Below, piece after piece: positions 1 through 12,377 of a stretch of 64,000 bases of DNA (position 1 is its first letter; each line of letters starts with the position of its first letter). The stretch is taken from positions 124,001-188,000 of the forward strand of contig JAQOTA010000065.1 of assembly GCA_029532415.1 (NCBI GenBank), written 5' to 3'. The notes below the pieces were generated by a model. That model had not been told where the DNA came from. It saw nothing but the letters and a program-made list of their open reading frames with translations, and did no database searches. Position numbers and translations under genes: made by a program. The DNA is from Marasmius tenuissimus. Lineage: Eukaryota > Basidiomycota > Agaricomycetes > Agaricales > Marasmiaceae.

Positions 1-1960
1 AGAGGACGACTCACGGCTAGAGATACGTTCTTGAAACCCGTCGATTCACGAATATCGTAGTAATTCTGAGGCGAGGGTCAGTGCATCGTCCAACGAAAAT
101 TTAATCACAGCCTACAGGGATCTGGATACAGGAGATGAATCAGAGAATTATCGGGCGAAGTAAGCGCGATAACATACGTTGATACCAGCAGGTATACCTG
201 CAATCGTGAGAGTATCATCAGTACGATTCATCTTTTTGCTCAAGAGGCTTGGGACCACACACCTCCTGTAGCGAAAGAGACGACCTCCAGAGCGGTGAAG
301 TCTGGCTTTCGGAACACGTCAACCTCAAAGTCCTTTCCCCAGGGAAGCGTTTTAATCAACTCGGGGGCCTCTGCGACGAGGATATCGTATTTGGCACTAA
401 GTTCCTTGTTCACGATGGCCGTGAAGCCTTCCCATTCGGCGCGACCGCCGTATGGATCAACGTAAGTCTCGATGAACTGGAGTATGTGGCGTTAGTCAAC
501 TGGAAGACATAGGACGAGAAGATACCACGAACGCCAATGTAAGATTCGACGACGGGACCGACGTCCTTAACCCATTCTGTTGAGCCAGTCTTGTGATCTT
601 TGATAGATCCAGTATTGAAGCTGCGATTATGTTATGGATTGGAGGGGGGAAACAGGATAGCCAGCTTACGAGTCGATGTACGCTTCAATCATAGCAGTTT
701 GATGTTCGTTCGCGGTGTACTTCTTGGCCTGAATATGAAGGGCACAAATTAGCGACCGTATAAACATTATAAGCTGACGAAGACGCACCTCTTGCAACGC
801 CGCTACCGCCTTCTGAAGCGCACTTGCATGGTCCCCATATTCCACTGTAAGTTTGATCTTGCTTGATTTGACCTCAACTTGGTGTGTTGCTGCGGCCTGT
901 GATTGTGCGGAGGCAACTAGAAGAGCAAAGTCCCCGGGCCCATTCTTCCGGACACTGTAGGTACGCATTGAGGCAGGAGAATAGCGAGATGAGATAGAGG
1001 GACATATACCGGGTATTCAGGATGTCGATGCCGAGCTCCTCAGCAGCAGTTTGCACCTGAGCAACCTCATCGTCTGAGATGACTTCACCGAGGTAGTAGT
1101 TAGAGATGTGGCCCTCGCTACGTTTTCCAATGAAAAGCGAGGAGGAGGGTTCAGTTGAGTAGATATGGTCCTTGAGCTATCAAGGCTTTAGAACGACTGG
1201 AATGGTGGTGATGGTAAGTAGTAAAAGACACGCACGGATTTCCAGGATTCCAAGGCCTTGTCTGCATTCGGCGAAGCACGGACCACCGACTCGAACTTGG
1301 CTTGTGAGACGCGAGGAATGATCTTCGTGAAGCCGAAGGATCTGTAGTTCACCAAGTTGCTCAAAACCCTAGAATGATATGAAAGAGTTCGGTCGACGGT
1401 CGTTGGCAATCACTTGTAACTTGATGCCACATACTGGACCGTATATTGCATGAGGTCTTCCCATTCTTCATCCGCGAGACCAGACTTGGATTTGATTGAG
1501 GGCAGGTCTGCAAGTTTTCCGTTTTCACCGAAGATGAGTATCAACAGGTCATACAATGCTGGAGTTGTCGTGTCACCGTTAGAACCCACAGCTGAACTGT
1601 CGGATACGAAAACTCACGTATCGCCTCTTGTGTCCACTGCGCCTGAATCACCCGCGCACCAGCCCATGCTGCCTCCGAAACAAAATGCGTGTATTTTTTC
1701 TCCTTTGAGCTGTGTATGACAGATTGATCATCGAATCGGTGGAATCTTCTACGAGAACAGCTGGGCACTGACCTCAGTTGAGCGAAGGATTGCGCAACGT
1801 CCAAACTGCAGAGAGGTGCTCCACGATCGGCCAAGAAACGCTCAGTATTTGCAGTTGAAGTTGCCATTGAACGAGCTCCTGAGAATCGAGATGATGGAAG
1901 GTGATAAGCACGGGGACGAAGCCATTGGCCGAACCGGAACCGCAAACTGGACAATGCCAT
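1..1960 (-). CDS. DPP3: Dipeptidyl peptidase III (M49), 5' part, truncated by window edge
   Basis: Zinc exopeptidase that removes dipeptides from the N-terminus of short peptides, normally cytosolic. Exons read right to left: the N-terminus with [20 protein letters not shown], then [17 protein letters not shown], then [17 protein letters not shown], then a long exon (about 250-600) whose minus-strand reading contains [15 protein letters not shown] and [19 protein letters not shown], typical of eukaryotic DPP3. The left end reads GIPAGIN - IP - [16 protein letters not shown], with the IP carried by a 6-nt exon at 116-121. The catalytic HELLGH motif would lie left of the window and cannot be seen. 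There are two in-frame ATGs, at 1960 and 1867. The first adds 31 residues rich in Arg and Ser with no acidic residue, which looks like a mitochondrial presequence. Family assignment is firm; the start choice is open. Confidence 0.9.
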
Positions 1961-4102
1961 GGTTCAGGTGATCGCGACGCGCGCCAATTCGCGTGGCTAG
2001 TACCGTTGCCGGGAAGTTCATGGTCTGTTTTACCCCGGATCCCCGGTCAAGTCCCCGATGCCGGCCTGAATTCTAACTCAAATTCTCACTTCAACCTGGC
2101 AGTTCTCCTGCATTTTAGCTGTTACTCCTCCGCTTTTCTCTCTTCTAAATAGCTTCCACCCATGTACATAAGTATCAAAGCTCTACGTTGCTCAGGTAGA
2201 CATTAGTGCCATTTTTGACGATTTCTTGTGATCCGTGACTTTGTGACCTTATGTGACAGGTCCGTGAAATTTTGGACTTCCCCTCTATCGCATGTAAGTT
2301 CGGAAAGCCATCGGCTCATAATAGCGCTTGAAGATACCCGTTGTGGGCTCGAGTGATACGAGAAAGCCTCCGTGTTGAGCGCTGAGCAGTCTCAAGGTCT
2401 TTGGAGGACAAGGATGCGTGTGAAAACCAAGACCGGCACCACGTGGACTCAAAAAAAAATGGATGGCCCGCATAGGTACGGTGCCAGGGCTCGTTTTATA
2501 GTAGATACCTGTAGATACGACGAGTATAAGGCAGATGATAAGATCAGAAGAGGCTCTAAGCAGTAGAATGTCGAAGAAAAAGGGAAAACAGGTGGGGAAC
2601 TTGGATGAAGTTGAGATTTGAGCCGGAGCTCGGGGTGGAATTAGACCATGAACTTCCCGGCAACCGTAGGCTCGCCTCAATTACCGTCATTGTCCACTTC
2701 ACCCTTGACCTGGTATCGCAATGTCCTCATCGATACTCGACTTTGTGCTCTCTCAATTGACATTGGATCACTGCTTCTACTCACCATGAAGTTATCCGAG
2801 AACGCCGAGAGGATATCTAATGACTCTCCATCACATTGGATTGAAATCACTGGTTCTGTGAGCGCCTTGCACCTGTGCCGCTAATTTCGTACATCCTGTG
2901 GTATTGAAAGGTATTGGGTCGTTATTAATTTACCCTCAGTATTAGTACGAGATACCAATAGCTCGGTCTCTCTGGGAAAAGTACTGCAGCAATCCGCTCA
3001 TTATCGAACCAGGGCAGCCCTCTGAGACTCCCTCGGAGTTCATTCGAGCCTCACACGCTGTTGATTTTCATGTAGTGCGAAGATTCTATGATACATCCCG
3101 TACTCGCTTTTCAACAAGTCTTGTTGGAACCCAGGCAAGTCTCCATGGGCCATAGTGTCTTTAGAGTACGGCCATTTGGCGGGTCATACTTGTTGTGATT
3201 TGGAGCCACTCCGTGCTACTTACTACTTTCCTTCTTGGATACTCTCCACGCTTGTGCGAACCTGTGTGCTCGCTATCGCGCCAATCGCTAATTCTGGCCT
3301 TGTGGACTGGATTTATCCGACGGAATGACTTGCTGAGCGATAAGTCTGACACGGTGCGGGATTGGAAGAATTTCGCAACTAGTGTTCGCCGTTGTTTGTC
3401 ACTTACTGGAGGAGTCAGGTATATCCTCACGTCAGTAAGTCCGAAGTCGGCAAAGCGAATGACAAGTGGTTCATGCTGTAAAGTGGTCTCGGCGTTATGA
3501 TCCTGAAGTAGTAGTTCCCGTGGTCTAAGTTCAGCGCGCAGCGGCGTATGATTATCATTGGGTAGAGCTCTTTTCCCATTTCGAGGATTCGGACTCGGCC
3601 AAGTTGAGAGCTCCGTAGTAGAGGTTTATTTGAACTTGAAGAGTTCTAGAGGACCGATAGACCACGGCGGTTTGGCTCAGTGGCTGTATATCCCCACGTT
3701 TGAAATTTTCTGTTGTCCGAGTCGCACTCCCGTTGTGGCTATACACTGTCGCTTACGTCCGTTCAAGGACGCTTTGGTGTTCGCGCGGCGCCCTCAAGAA
3801 AACCCAGATTACACATGCGTCGAAGAGTCGGAACCATAAGTTTAACCGGCTCTAATTCTATAACTCCCGTTGTCTTCAGAGCGAACCTATTCCACGACAA
3901 GCCTGGTGAGCATTCATTTATCGTCTTCCTCAAAGTCTCGCACGTCTGATTCCGCAGATTCCGACGATTCCATAATTTCCGAATCAAACCTACTTCAATC
4001 TAGAGGCTGGCGCTTTCACTTTAATATGCTCTTTTGCGTCTTCCTTGTCCTTTCTTGATACCTCTGCCAGTTGATACCCCCGTCTGTCAGCTAATCGTTA
4101 TC
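1961..4102. other. 2.1-kb intergenic region between DPP3 and carboxylesterase
   Basis: This divergent spacer holds the promoters of DPP3 (-) and the esterase (+). Several open frames of 60-130 codons occur, but none has a recognisable domain, a splice-linked neighbour or a convincing ATG context. A frame at 3195-3500 (+) faintly resembles a retroelement gag segment and was not accepted. No tRNA was found. Confidence 0.5.
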
Positions 4103-6113
4103 ATGGGCAACGTCCTCTCCCCCTACAAGACCGAAAAACACACCCTCAATATCGGATCCCTTGGTAGTATCGAGGGGCTGGTCCTTTCTCATGCTGAAGC
4201 AGAGGAGCCAGTCATTCGACGCTATCTGAACGTCCCTTTCGTCCTTCCCCCAACAGGCCCTTACCGATGGCGAAAGCCTCGGCCCCTTCCTCCCGATTAC
4301 ACGTATGCACACCCAGACGGAAGTCCCAGAGACTGTACAGTCTTTGGTCGGATATGTCCCCAGCCAGAATACACGAAACTGGGAAACCACGCCTTCAGCA
4401 AGTACGACGAGGATTGCCTTACTTTGAATATATGGGTCCCAGCCGAGACCCCTCCGGAGGGCGGCTGGCCTGTGATGCTTTGGTTCCATGGTAAGTCCGC
4501 CCCGATTACAGTTTAGGGGCCGTTGTCGACCTTCTCCTTTTGATTTTAGGCGGTTGGCTGCAAGTTGGAGATCCTTCTATCGATCCTAACATGGACCCCA
4601 CTGAACTCGTATCGAAGAACGGAGGTGGTCTACAATGCGTGTTCATTGCTGCTGGGTACCGCTTGTCCGTCTTTGGATTCATGGCGTCGAGGGAGCTCGC
4701 AGAGGAAGCCCAACAAACCGGGGAAATGGCCTTTGGGAACTACGGGCTGTGGGATCAAGATGCAGCATTGGATTGGGTTCATAAATACGTATCGTATTTC
4801 GGGGGGAATCCCGACAATCTGACACTATCAGGGCGGAGCGCAGGGGCCTACAGTACTCACGCCATCGCCAGCCACGACCTTCTCATGAACCCGACGGTCC
4901 CGACGCGATATAAGCGACTAGTTATGTGGGTCCTTCTAGACTGCTATGTCCTTCTCAGGACTAGGCCGTGACCTTTGATCCCGCAGGTACTCCAACGCCA
5001 TTCCGGCTGACCCCAAGTCCGTGGAGGACGTGCAACCACAGTTCAATGAGCTGGTTCAAGCATGCGGAATACCGTACTCCCTGTCAGGCTCTGAAAAGCT
5101 CGGGCGACTTCGGGCTATACCGGCCTTCGACCTTATCGACAAGATAATGACCTTGTCTGCTCACACATTCAGACCCATACGAGATGGTCACTTCTTCCCC
5201 TTAAACCTGTTCGATCGATACCTCGCAGGAGACTTCGCCAGGGAATTCAAACAACGCGAACTGCAAGTCTTTATCGGAGAAGTCCGAGATGAGGTACGTT
5301 TCCATTTCGGATGTTCCCGAACGGCTCGTTCGTTTCCGCCTTCACACAAAATGATGTTGATCATCGTATTAGGAAACACTTTATCGTCAAACCAACCCCC
5401 CTCATGATTTAGAAACCTTGCACACCGAAGTTGGGAACTACTATTCGCCCCCTGTCACCAAGGTCATGATAGATGCCTATCTGAACCGAAATGTCCATCA
5501 AGACGGGGCTCACCCGGACCCTGACCCTGACATTGACTCTTGGAAGAAGGTATTTGGCGACATAAGTAAGTCGGAGCCGTTTTCACCTCGCCTTGTCAGG
5601 TCCCGCGATTAACTGACGGTACCGAATGTACGTTTTGTAGTTTCTGATGGGCAGGTTCGCGCCCCCTCCCGGCTACTTGTTCGCCAGTTACTCGGAGCAG
5701 GCGTCCCTCTCGCCTCAATTCGAAGGTATATGATAAATTGGCGTCCGTCCTTTGTGAACGCACGGGCCCCTAAAGAATATGGTGTCTCCCATGCACTCGA
5801 CAAGCCGATATGGAACTTTTCCGTAATGCATGGGCCAACTCCTGAAGAGGAGTCGACGATGCGGACTTGGATCAAGGACCTGGTATGTTACGTCCATCGA
5901 CAGTATCTATATAGGGTTGAGAACATCTCGTTGACATGTTATTCATTCATTTAATCTCAGGTCGATTTCGTCCACGGGAGGCAAACAGACTACGGAACAA
6001 GAAGCGAGAGGGAACACAAAGTTCTGAGACCTGATGGAACGATTGGTATTGAGAGGGATGAAAAATGGGACTACTTGGTCGGAGTCGCGGACGAGATGTG
6101 TACCGCGAGATGA
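4103..6113 (+). CDS. Carboxylesterase, type B (alpha/beta hydrolase), possibly N-myristoylated
   Basis: Serine ester hydrolase of the COesterase family. Six exons; introns at about 4491-4549, 4926-4987, 5291-5373, 5564-5640 and 5884-5960 all have GT-AG ends. Family marks in order: EDCLTLNIWVP (type-B signature 2), oxyanion-hole WFHGGW formed across intron 1, AGYRLSVFGF, the nucleophile elbow LSGRSAGAYS (Ser in G-R-S-A-G instead of the usual G-E-S-A-G), and the His segment GVSHALDKPIWNF. The protein starts MGNVLSPY, a good N-myristoylation sequence (Gly2, Ser6), and has no signal peptide, so membrane-tethered intracellular action is likely rather than secretion. In-frame sequence upstream of 4103 has no ATG. 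The natural substrate cannot be told from sequence. It converges on the transcription-factor gene to the right. Confidence 0.85.
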
Positions 6114-6463
6114 GGCTATCATATATATATATGCATGAAGATACAGTGCGGAAATGTACGGAAGAAATGGGAAGGGACACCAATAATACAATGGTCGATC
6201 GTATATTTAAGGTAAGAGATGGGACGAAAGGCCATCAGAAAGGAAACTATTCCTAAACGGCGTAAGCAAGATATATACACTAGGTTGATCGGAAAAGCAC
6301 TAAGTTCCCAAGAACGAAAGGTACATCCAAAATACAGCAATCTATGTAAAACGGAGATGCAACGAAAACATGAAAACAAAGAAACGCAGGGAGAGCGTAA
6401 GGCGAAGCCATACGAGAAAAACGAATCCTGGCGAGCGACGTCCATCGGATTGAGTGTACGGGG
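6114..6463. other. Convergent 3' spacer with AT dinucleotide run
   Basis: 350 bp between the stop codons of the esterase and the Zn2Cys6 gene. It contains a short alternating AT tract at about 6120-6132, otherwise nothing coding that I can support. Confidence 0.5.
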
Positions 6464-9400
6464 TTAAGTGGCATTTGAGTGCCATCCGTGCTGATTTTGA
6501 TATTGTATATAGTTTTCGTCCCAGAACCACGCATTACTGAAGGGTTGTTCGTACGTCTGCATCTGCATGGGGTATTCGTGTGTTCCTTGGTCCCCCGCGT
6601 TGGTCCTCTGAGGAGAGATGGGGGTGTATTGTTGTGAGGAATCCGACATTATCGAATTTCGCCGTTGCTGGGTATAAGGATCGCCACCTGACGAAGACGG
6701 GTATTGTTGGACATGTTGATGTGGTTGCTGTTCTTGCACCATTCGAGAGCTAGGATATGATGCGACAGGGGGGATGAGGGATATCTGAGGATCGGCAGAA
6801 GTATATGACTGATAAGAAGTCTGCTGTTCTTGCTCTGGCCGGGGAGGTAACGGATTATAGACAGGTTCGTGTTTGGGTTGACTCCCGGAGGCCGAGTAAT
6901 GATCGACGCGAGCTGGATGCGGTCGTGTAGAGGGATAATGATTCTCGTTCGAGGCCTCCCTGGAGCGATCATGAGATACACGTTGCGGCGGATAAGAATG
7001 GAAGGAGGAATGAGCGGGATGAGGGACCGGCTGAGGGATCGTCTCAGGGGAGGCAGACTGAGAAGATTGCGAACTGGTTCGGACCGTTGGAGGGGTGGGA
7101 CTTTCGTACTTTGTTGTTGCAATTGGAGTAGGGACTGATGAAGGGGTGGACGAATTGGTGATGGTCGGAGAGCCATCAACTTGCATGTCGCTGTGTATGT
7201 TGTAGCGACTCATGGTCTCCACCAGATGCCGCTGGAGGGTGGCAATAGAAGATTGCATCCCTGGGATGTTGTCCGAACCTCCTTCGAGAACCCTCCTGGC
7301 CAGTTCCAGGCGGTTGAGAATAGCTGCTGGAACAGACTTTTGACGGTTGACCAAGGCAAGGTCGACAGTAGCTGCCAAAAAGGCGGCAAAGATAACGAGA
7401 TACGAGGCTCTCCCGAGAGGGTAATGCGAATGATACAGGAAGAAGAGGTCCCCGATTTTCACCGCCGCATGTTCGCATGCAGACACTGCGTGTGGGACTG
7501 CCTTAGACGGGTCCCTGGAGGACGGGTAGTAGAAGGGGCGATACAGCAAGATCCATATCAGCTGCACTAGTAGGCTGGGGATATGATAAGTAGGCATAGA
7601 CAAGAGAAGGAATGACGTTTGAACTTACTTAAGTTGCAAGATATGAGGTGGTGGTGCAGTTGAATTTTTGTCGAAGTCGCGGATGACGTATTTGTCAGCT
7701 TTCTTGTGCCACTCTAGCAATTTCCCTCGCATGAGCTCTATGAATTGCTGGACGAGATGGGGCCGCATTTTCTTTCTATAGAGGTTGCGGTGGATCTCAT
7801 CCAAAAACTGGTTAGCTTGACACGACCTGTGCGCTGGCATCAGTAAAGACATGTAAAGATCCGAGAAAAATATCTCTCGCACTCGTAGAAGCACCTGGCT
7901 TCGTGACACGGCTGAGGAGGATACTGGTAGAGGGGTTGCGGGGAGTCGTACGATATAACAGGCTGCCACGCAGCGCCCTCGTCCGCCGTCGGATCTGGGA
8001 AGGAGGGGGATCGTCAGTGGCGGGAGGGACTCATGAAGTTCGACATACCGGGCAGTTCGGGGTAATGGTCCTCCAAACTCAGCAACGGTGTCCTGTTCAA
8101 GGCCAAAGACAGCATTCTATAGCACGTGAATTTCGTGAGACCGCTAAAAAATATAGAGGTAACGAGGCTTACTTATCCCAATTATAGGCCGCCCAAAAGA
8201 CCCGTAGACGCATCTGTCTTTGGACGTAGGCTCGGTCGTTCGGCTTCTCGTCGGGAGTGCCTTTGTCCAGGTGACATTCCAAATCTGCGTCCTGAATGAG
8301 TCGTGAACCTTGGATTTACGAGGCAGACTGACCTATGATCATTCCGATCGCTGACGCAGTCAAACACCAGGCTTGAGCATACATACCACGCGCTGCGTGG
8401 TTTGCTGCCAGGAGGAGTATACCTGAGACCAAGTTTCAGTATGTTGGATAAGAGAGAAGCAGCCAGCGCACCTTGAACGGTCGGTATACTGCTCGGCCGG
8501 CTTAGCGCACCCGCCAGCAAAAGATGAGTTTTAGCCTGCACTCAAGGTGTTAGCAAAGCTTGTGAGAATGAGAACGTGTACTGACTGTGTATGCATGGAC
8601 TTGGTCGGCGAGATGAGGCACATAACGAATCGTGTGTGCATAGATGGAATACAAAAGGAACTCATTGTAGTATTTGGGGTCGCTTTCTTGCCTGGCATCT
8701 GGACAGGAAGCTCTCAGTACATTGTTCAGCGTGATGATATTGGACATACTTTCGAAAATTCTTTGATCCACTATCGAATTCCTTGGACCTTGCCAGCTTT
8801 TGTTTTGTCAGGCTCAAAGCCGAATCAGGAGAATGTGATTGACGTGCCAGAAATAATTGCTCAGGAGCTCCAGGATGTCTCCATGCGTTGCTAGCAACGA
8901 AGTTCAGGCACAACGACGACGGAAAAAATAAGACAGACGTACGCCCGTCTGCTTCAGAGTTGGGACGGAATACTTGATGGATATAGTGTTCAACCCAGTT
9001 CGAGACAGGTTGTGCCGGCCGGCTGCTCTCCCCTTCTGCTACAGACGAATTTTCAGAATCGGCAGGAGTCGCTGGCTTGAGAGACAATCTCAGAGCAGAT
9101 TCAGGGCGCCACTGAGTGTCGTCCTGAGTAAAAATATTAGGATCTTCGGGAAAGGAGGCAAATTTAATGATTCAACGCACTTGATCAATGCTGTCATCTG
9201 CGGAAGGTGACCTTGACCGTCTCTCCTCGCCCTTTCTCTTCTTGTACGGCCTTGCTCGGTCCATGTCATGGTCCTCCATACGTGTCGAAGGCGAATCGAA
9301 ACCTTCGTCGTCCTCGCTCGCTGCTGAGCCAAGGTCGCGACTTTTGTGCCTCAGGCCTCCAGTCGTTGAACTCAGTACCAGCTGATTCACATTATCGTCC

Positions 9401-9903
9401 TTCAGCCAGTCAGCGAGCATACGATCCCTTTCTTCATTGTCTGTCATGGCAAGTCGATGAATGTATCTGCAGAACAACACCCAGCAAGTTCAATATGTGC
9501 ATCACGAACGCGGGGCAGCAGAAACATACTTTCTGAGATTATTGACCTCCATATTGTTGGATTCGCTAGCGGTCGGTAATGGCTTCGGTACCCTCATGTT
9601 TTTCCCGTTCCTAAATGAACCATAGGCGAAGGCATTGTCGGTGTTGGTGAGATGGACTAGCGCGAATGGACACATAGACAACGTTACTTACGGTGGAAAT
9701 ATGCATTTTACCCCAACCTCACTGCAATGTGTACACAACGACTTCCCGGTGCTATCTCTCCCCGGACATTTCCTCTTGCGTCGTCGACAAAGTTCGCAAG
9801 AAGCGCCGTATCGTCGTTTAGTGCGAACTGGTGGTTTTTCGGGCTCATGCATCGTCCCTTGTGGAATGGCAGAGACTGAGGAAGAAGAAAGAGGAGGGGG
9901 CAT
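6464..9903 (-). CDS. Zn(II)2Cys6 fungal transcription factor with fungal-specific TF domain
   Basis: Nuclear DNA-binding regulator. Exon 1 (about 9700-9903) carries a classical binuclear cluster: basic RTKRRYGASCELCRRRKRKC followed by CTHCSEVGVKC, spacing C-x2-C-x6-C ... C-x2-C-x6-C. Next come an acidic/basic linker with a possible NLS (RPYKKRKGEERR, about 9215), then the middle homology region: GDILELLSNYFWHVNHILLI, DPKYYNEFLLYSIYAHTIRY and HLLLAGALSRPSSIPTVQG, as in fungal_trans proteins. The C-terminal third (about 6464-7180) is low-complexity, rich in Pro, Ser and Gln, and may be an activation region. All joins but one follow GT-AG; at 8771-8821 the frame and homology need an intron whose 5' end reads GG. 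If that is not a base error, the gene may be impaired. Target genes are unknown; the aminotransferase lies directly upstream in the same orientation. Confidence 0.8.
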
Positions 9904-10259
9904 AACGAAGGGTATATGCGAGATGAGAGCCTGTAAAGAACGTTGCTGAGCAGGTCTGGGGGTATCTCGCTACGGCGCTGTCGCCTCCACGCGAGGACTG
10001 TGGTCCTGGAGAGTGTAAGTACTCGGTAAGTACCGCGTATGTAAGCCAAAGTGCCGATACTGAGGCCGAACTTGATCTATAACTCGATCCCGAGCCACAA
10101 CAAGGGGCCAACAATTGGGTGACAACCAATCACAACCCCGTTTTACATTGACTGTAAGGAATTCTACATATGTATCCACCATCATCAGTCAGGTCAGGTT
10201 TGGACAGCATTTTGTATGGTGTCGCTCTATATGGTATCAGCCAGTTCCATTTGAATGTT
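9904..10259. other. Promoter region of the Zn2Cys6 factor / 3' end of aminotransferase
   Basis: 356 bp between the aminotransferase stop and the first ATG of the transcription factor (both minus strand). The minus strand has a possible acceptor (TTTACAG) about 35 nt upstream of the ATG, so a 5'-UTR intron is possible. No other feature seen. Confidence 0.4.
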
Positions 10260-12377
10260 CTACAGTTCCCAGCTATCCTCAAAAGATTTAGCCATACGTT
10301 CAATTCCCAGCTGCATGTCCTCACGCTGAAACGGATCCCCATCAGCCGATTGTTTCACGGGAGCGGTATCAGAACAGGCCGTGAACTCACGCTCTCATAC
10401 GAGTATGCCAGTCTAAAGTAGGCCACCGCTGACTCTGCCTCCATTTTTTGGTCCTTGCCTAGAATCGGAGTATAATACGATCCAGGGACCAGAAGGACCT
10501 GTACATAAATGTCGAATAGATTAACACGAGGGTAATCCGGGAGTGGGAAGGTCGAGAAGACTGGCCTTGGCTTTGATCATCGATACCCAGAACTCATCCG
10601 CCCATTTCCGTTCAGCGTTCGCCTCCCCATCGGCCTTCATCCTCTGATAAGCGGGATTCTGGCTAAGATCCAGTTTGATCCATAAAAACATGCCTCCCTG
10701 TGGACGAACGCCACATTACATGGACAGCCCATTAAAGAGACCATAAGGACACACCTTAGGATAGTTAAGGCTAAAGAATGGTGCCGTTTCACCTTCTTGA
10801 GACCGATTTTTAGGATATGCGACGACATCGTCCACTGCGTCTTTAGGGGCCGGCACAACATCAAAATATTCGGCCAAGCTATCGCACATCCAGTCCCTCC
10901 TAACGGCGTAGCTATGCCTGAGACCCATGAGCCAACGCAAAAATCCCTCTTGGCCCCAAGTGCTGAGAATTTCTTCAGCTATTATCTGGTAGAGGCTATT
11001 ATCAATATCTCCGAGAAACCCTAGAAAGGACGTGATCATTCATTCACCTGCGACCACCCAGATGGAGACTGCGTCATGACTTCGGTTGCACGCAACAGTC
11101 TCTCTGCAAGGGACGGGTTGCATACAAAGTACCCTAAACGGTTCCCCGGGCCCAATGTCTGTGCACAAGACCAATTCAGTCGAGCTGCGATGGGGACAAT
11201 AAAGAGGAGATCGACCTTGCTAAACGTTTCCAATCGAATGACTCTCCCTTGCCAATCGAGGTTCACGAACGTCGGGACCAACGATTTCACGAACTCTTGC
11301 ATGGACATTTCCGTTTCTGGAGGCGCCGTGCGATTTTCGGGCGGAGCGTACGCGGGAAGCTGGAGGAAGTAATATGGGTCATCTTCACATATTACAACAT
11401 CGTATTCAACACAAATGTCATATACGGCTTTCTTGCGTTCCAAGGTCATCGTAGCACCTGTTGGATTCTGGGCAACGGGGATGAGGTAGAGCCTCATAAA
11501 AACGATGTTAGTGATCGACTATAAATAGACGACTGAGGCCAAGAGGAGTATGCTTACAGCTTTGGCCTCTTTGCCCCTTTCCCCGCCTCGTCCCAACCTC
11601 CGAGTAGCTGTTCAAGCGCCTTCGGAATGATGCCATCTTTATCCATAGGGATTGGCGCCGCTCGACATCCCATAGGAGCCCACAACGCTTGCGCAGACGG
11701 GTAGGTATGCTGTTCAACCAAGATGTAGTCCCCTTCTTCGCATAACAAGGAGACAACCTTATTCCAGGCGTCCGTATTTCCAAAATTCAGCAATATTTCA
11801 AAGTCCGAATACCCAGGGCGTAGGACGTCCTCGGTGAACTTTCGGACAAAAGAAGAAAGTCGCGGAGAGCCTTTTGAATGAGCTGTTTTGTGTCAATGAC
11901 GCGTCTTTTAGGCCTGTTCGACCCAAGGGACTGGAGGTAGAACGCACTGTATTGTAAAGCAGTCGAAATATCGATCTTTTTACCATCTCCAGACTTTTCG
12001 GAATGAATGGTCACCGTGGATGATTGCTCGTGCCTACCAAGAGAGTCCGGAGCGTACACGTCCAGTCTTAGTGCATGATAAGGGAATAGACTAGGATGAG
12101 GTAAACCTGAGGAAATGTCGGGAAATCAACGTGAGACGCGTTCTGACAGTTGAGCATGCGGCGTACCCCCTGCTAAACTGACTATTTCAGGTTCCGACAT
12201 ATCTATAGAGCGTTTAGCAAAGGGGCTAGGAGCGAGGACAGTCGACAAACACTCACATTTTATGATATCTTTTAATGGGCTTGGGACCCTCGACCTACTA
12301 AGGGTATTAAGGTGGTGCGATAAGTCGATAGACTTTGGCCTTCGGTCTCCCACAGTAATGTCCGGAGTTTGGCTCAT
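10260..12377 (-). CDS. PLP-dependent aminotransferase, ARO8 / kynurenine-aminoadipate type
   Basis: Class I/II aminotransferase related to yeast Aro8 (aromatic amino acids, 2-aminoadipate). Reconstructed order: DLSHHLNTLSRSRVPSPLKD, IIKYMSEPEIVSLAGGLPHP (joined across two introns), LQYTHSKGSPRLSSFVRKF, FEILLNFGNTDAWNKVV, EGDYILVEQHTYPSAQA, LIPVAQNPTGATMTLERKKA, EDDPYYFLQLP, then RVIRLETFSK-TLGPGNRLGY. The Lys of ETFSK is the Schiff-base residue and NPTG and the later Arg are the usual substrate-binding marks. The C-terminus, FRLAYSYES-REDMQLGIERM, follows a last intron of about 60 nt. The chosen ATG (12377) begins MSQTPDITVGD; the open frame extends upstream without an ATG. No N-terminal targeting signal is obvious, so cytosolic action is likely. 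A role in Phe/Tyr/Trp or Lys metabolism is inferred from the family only. Confidence 0.88.

Noticed and set aside
3195..3500. Open frame faintly like a Copia gag segment (DWKNFATSVRRCLSLTGG...)
   Set aside because: No ATG start, no protease or reverse transcriptase nearby, no LTRs; similarity too weak to call.
3661..3736. tRNA-like A box (TGGCTCAGTGG) with a near-complementary acceptor
   Set aside because: No proper T-arm/B box and no anticodon stem could be drawn; the acceptor has a mismatch. Treated as chance.
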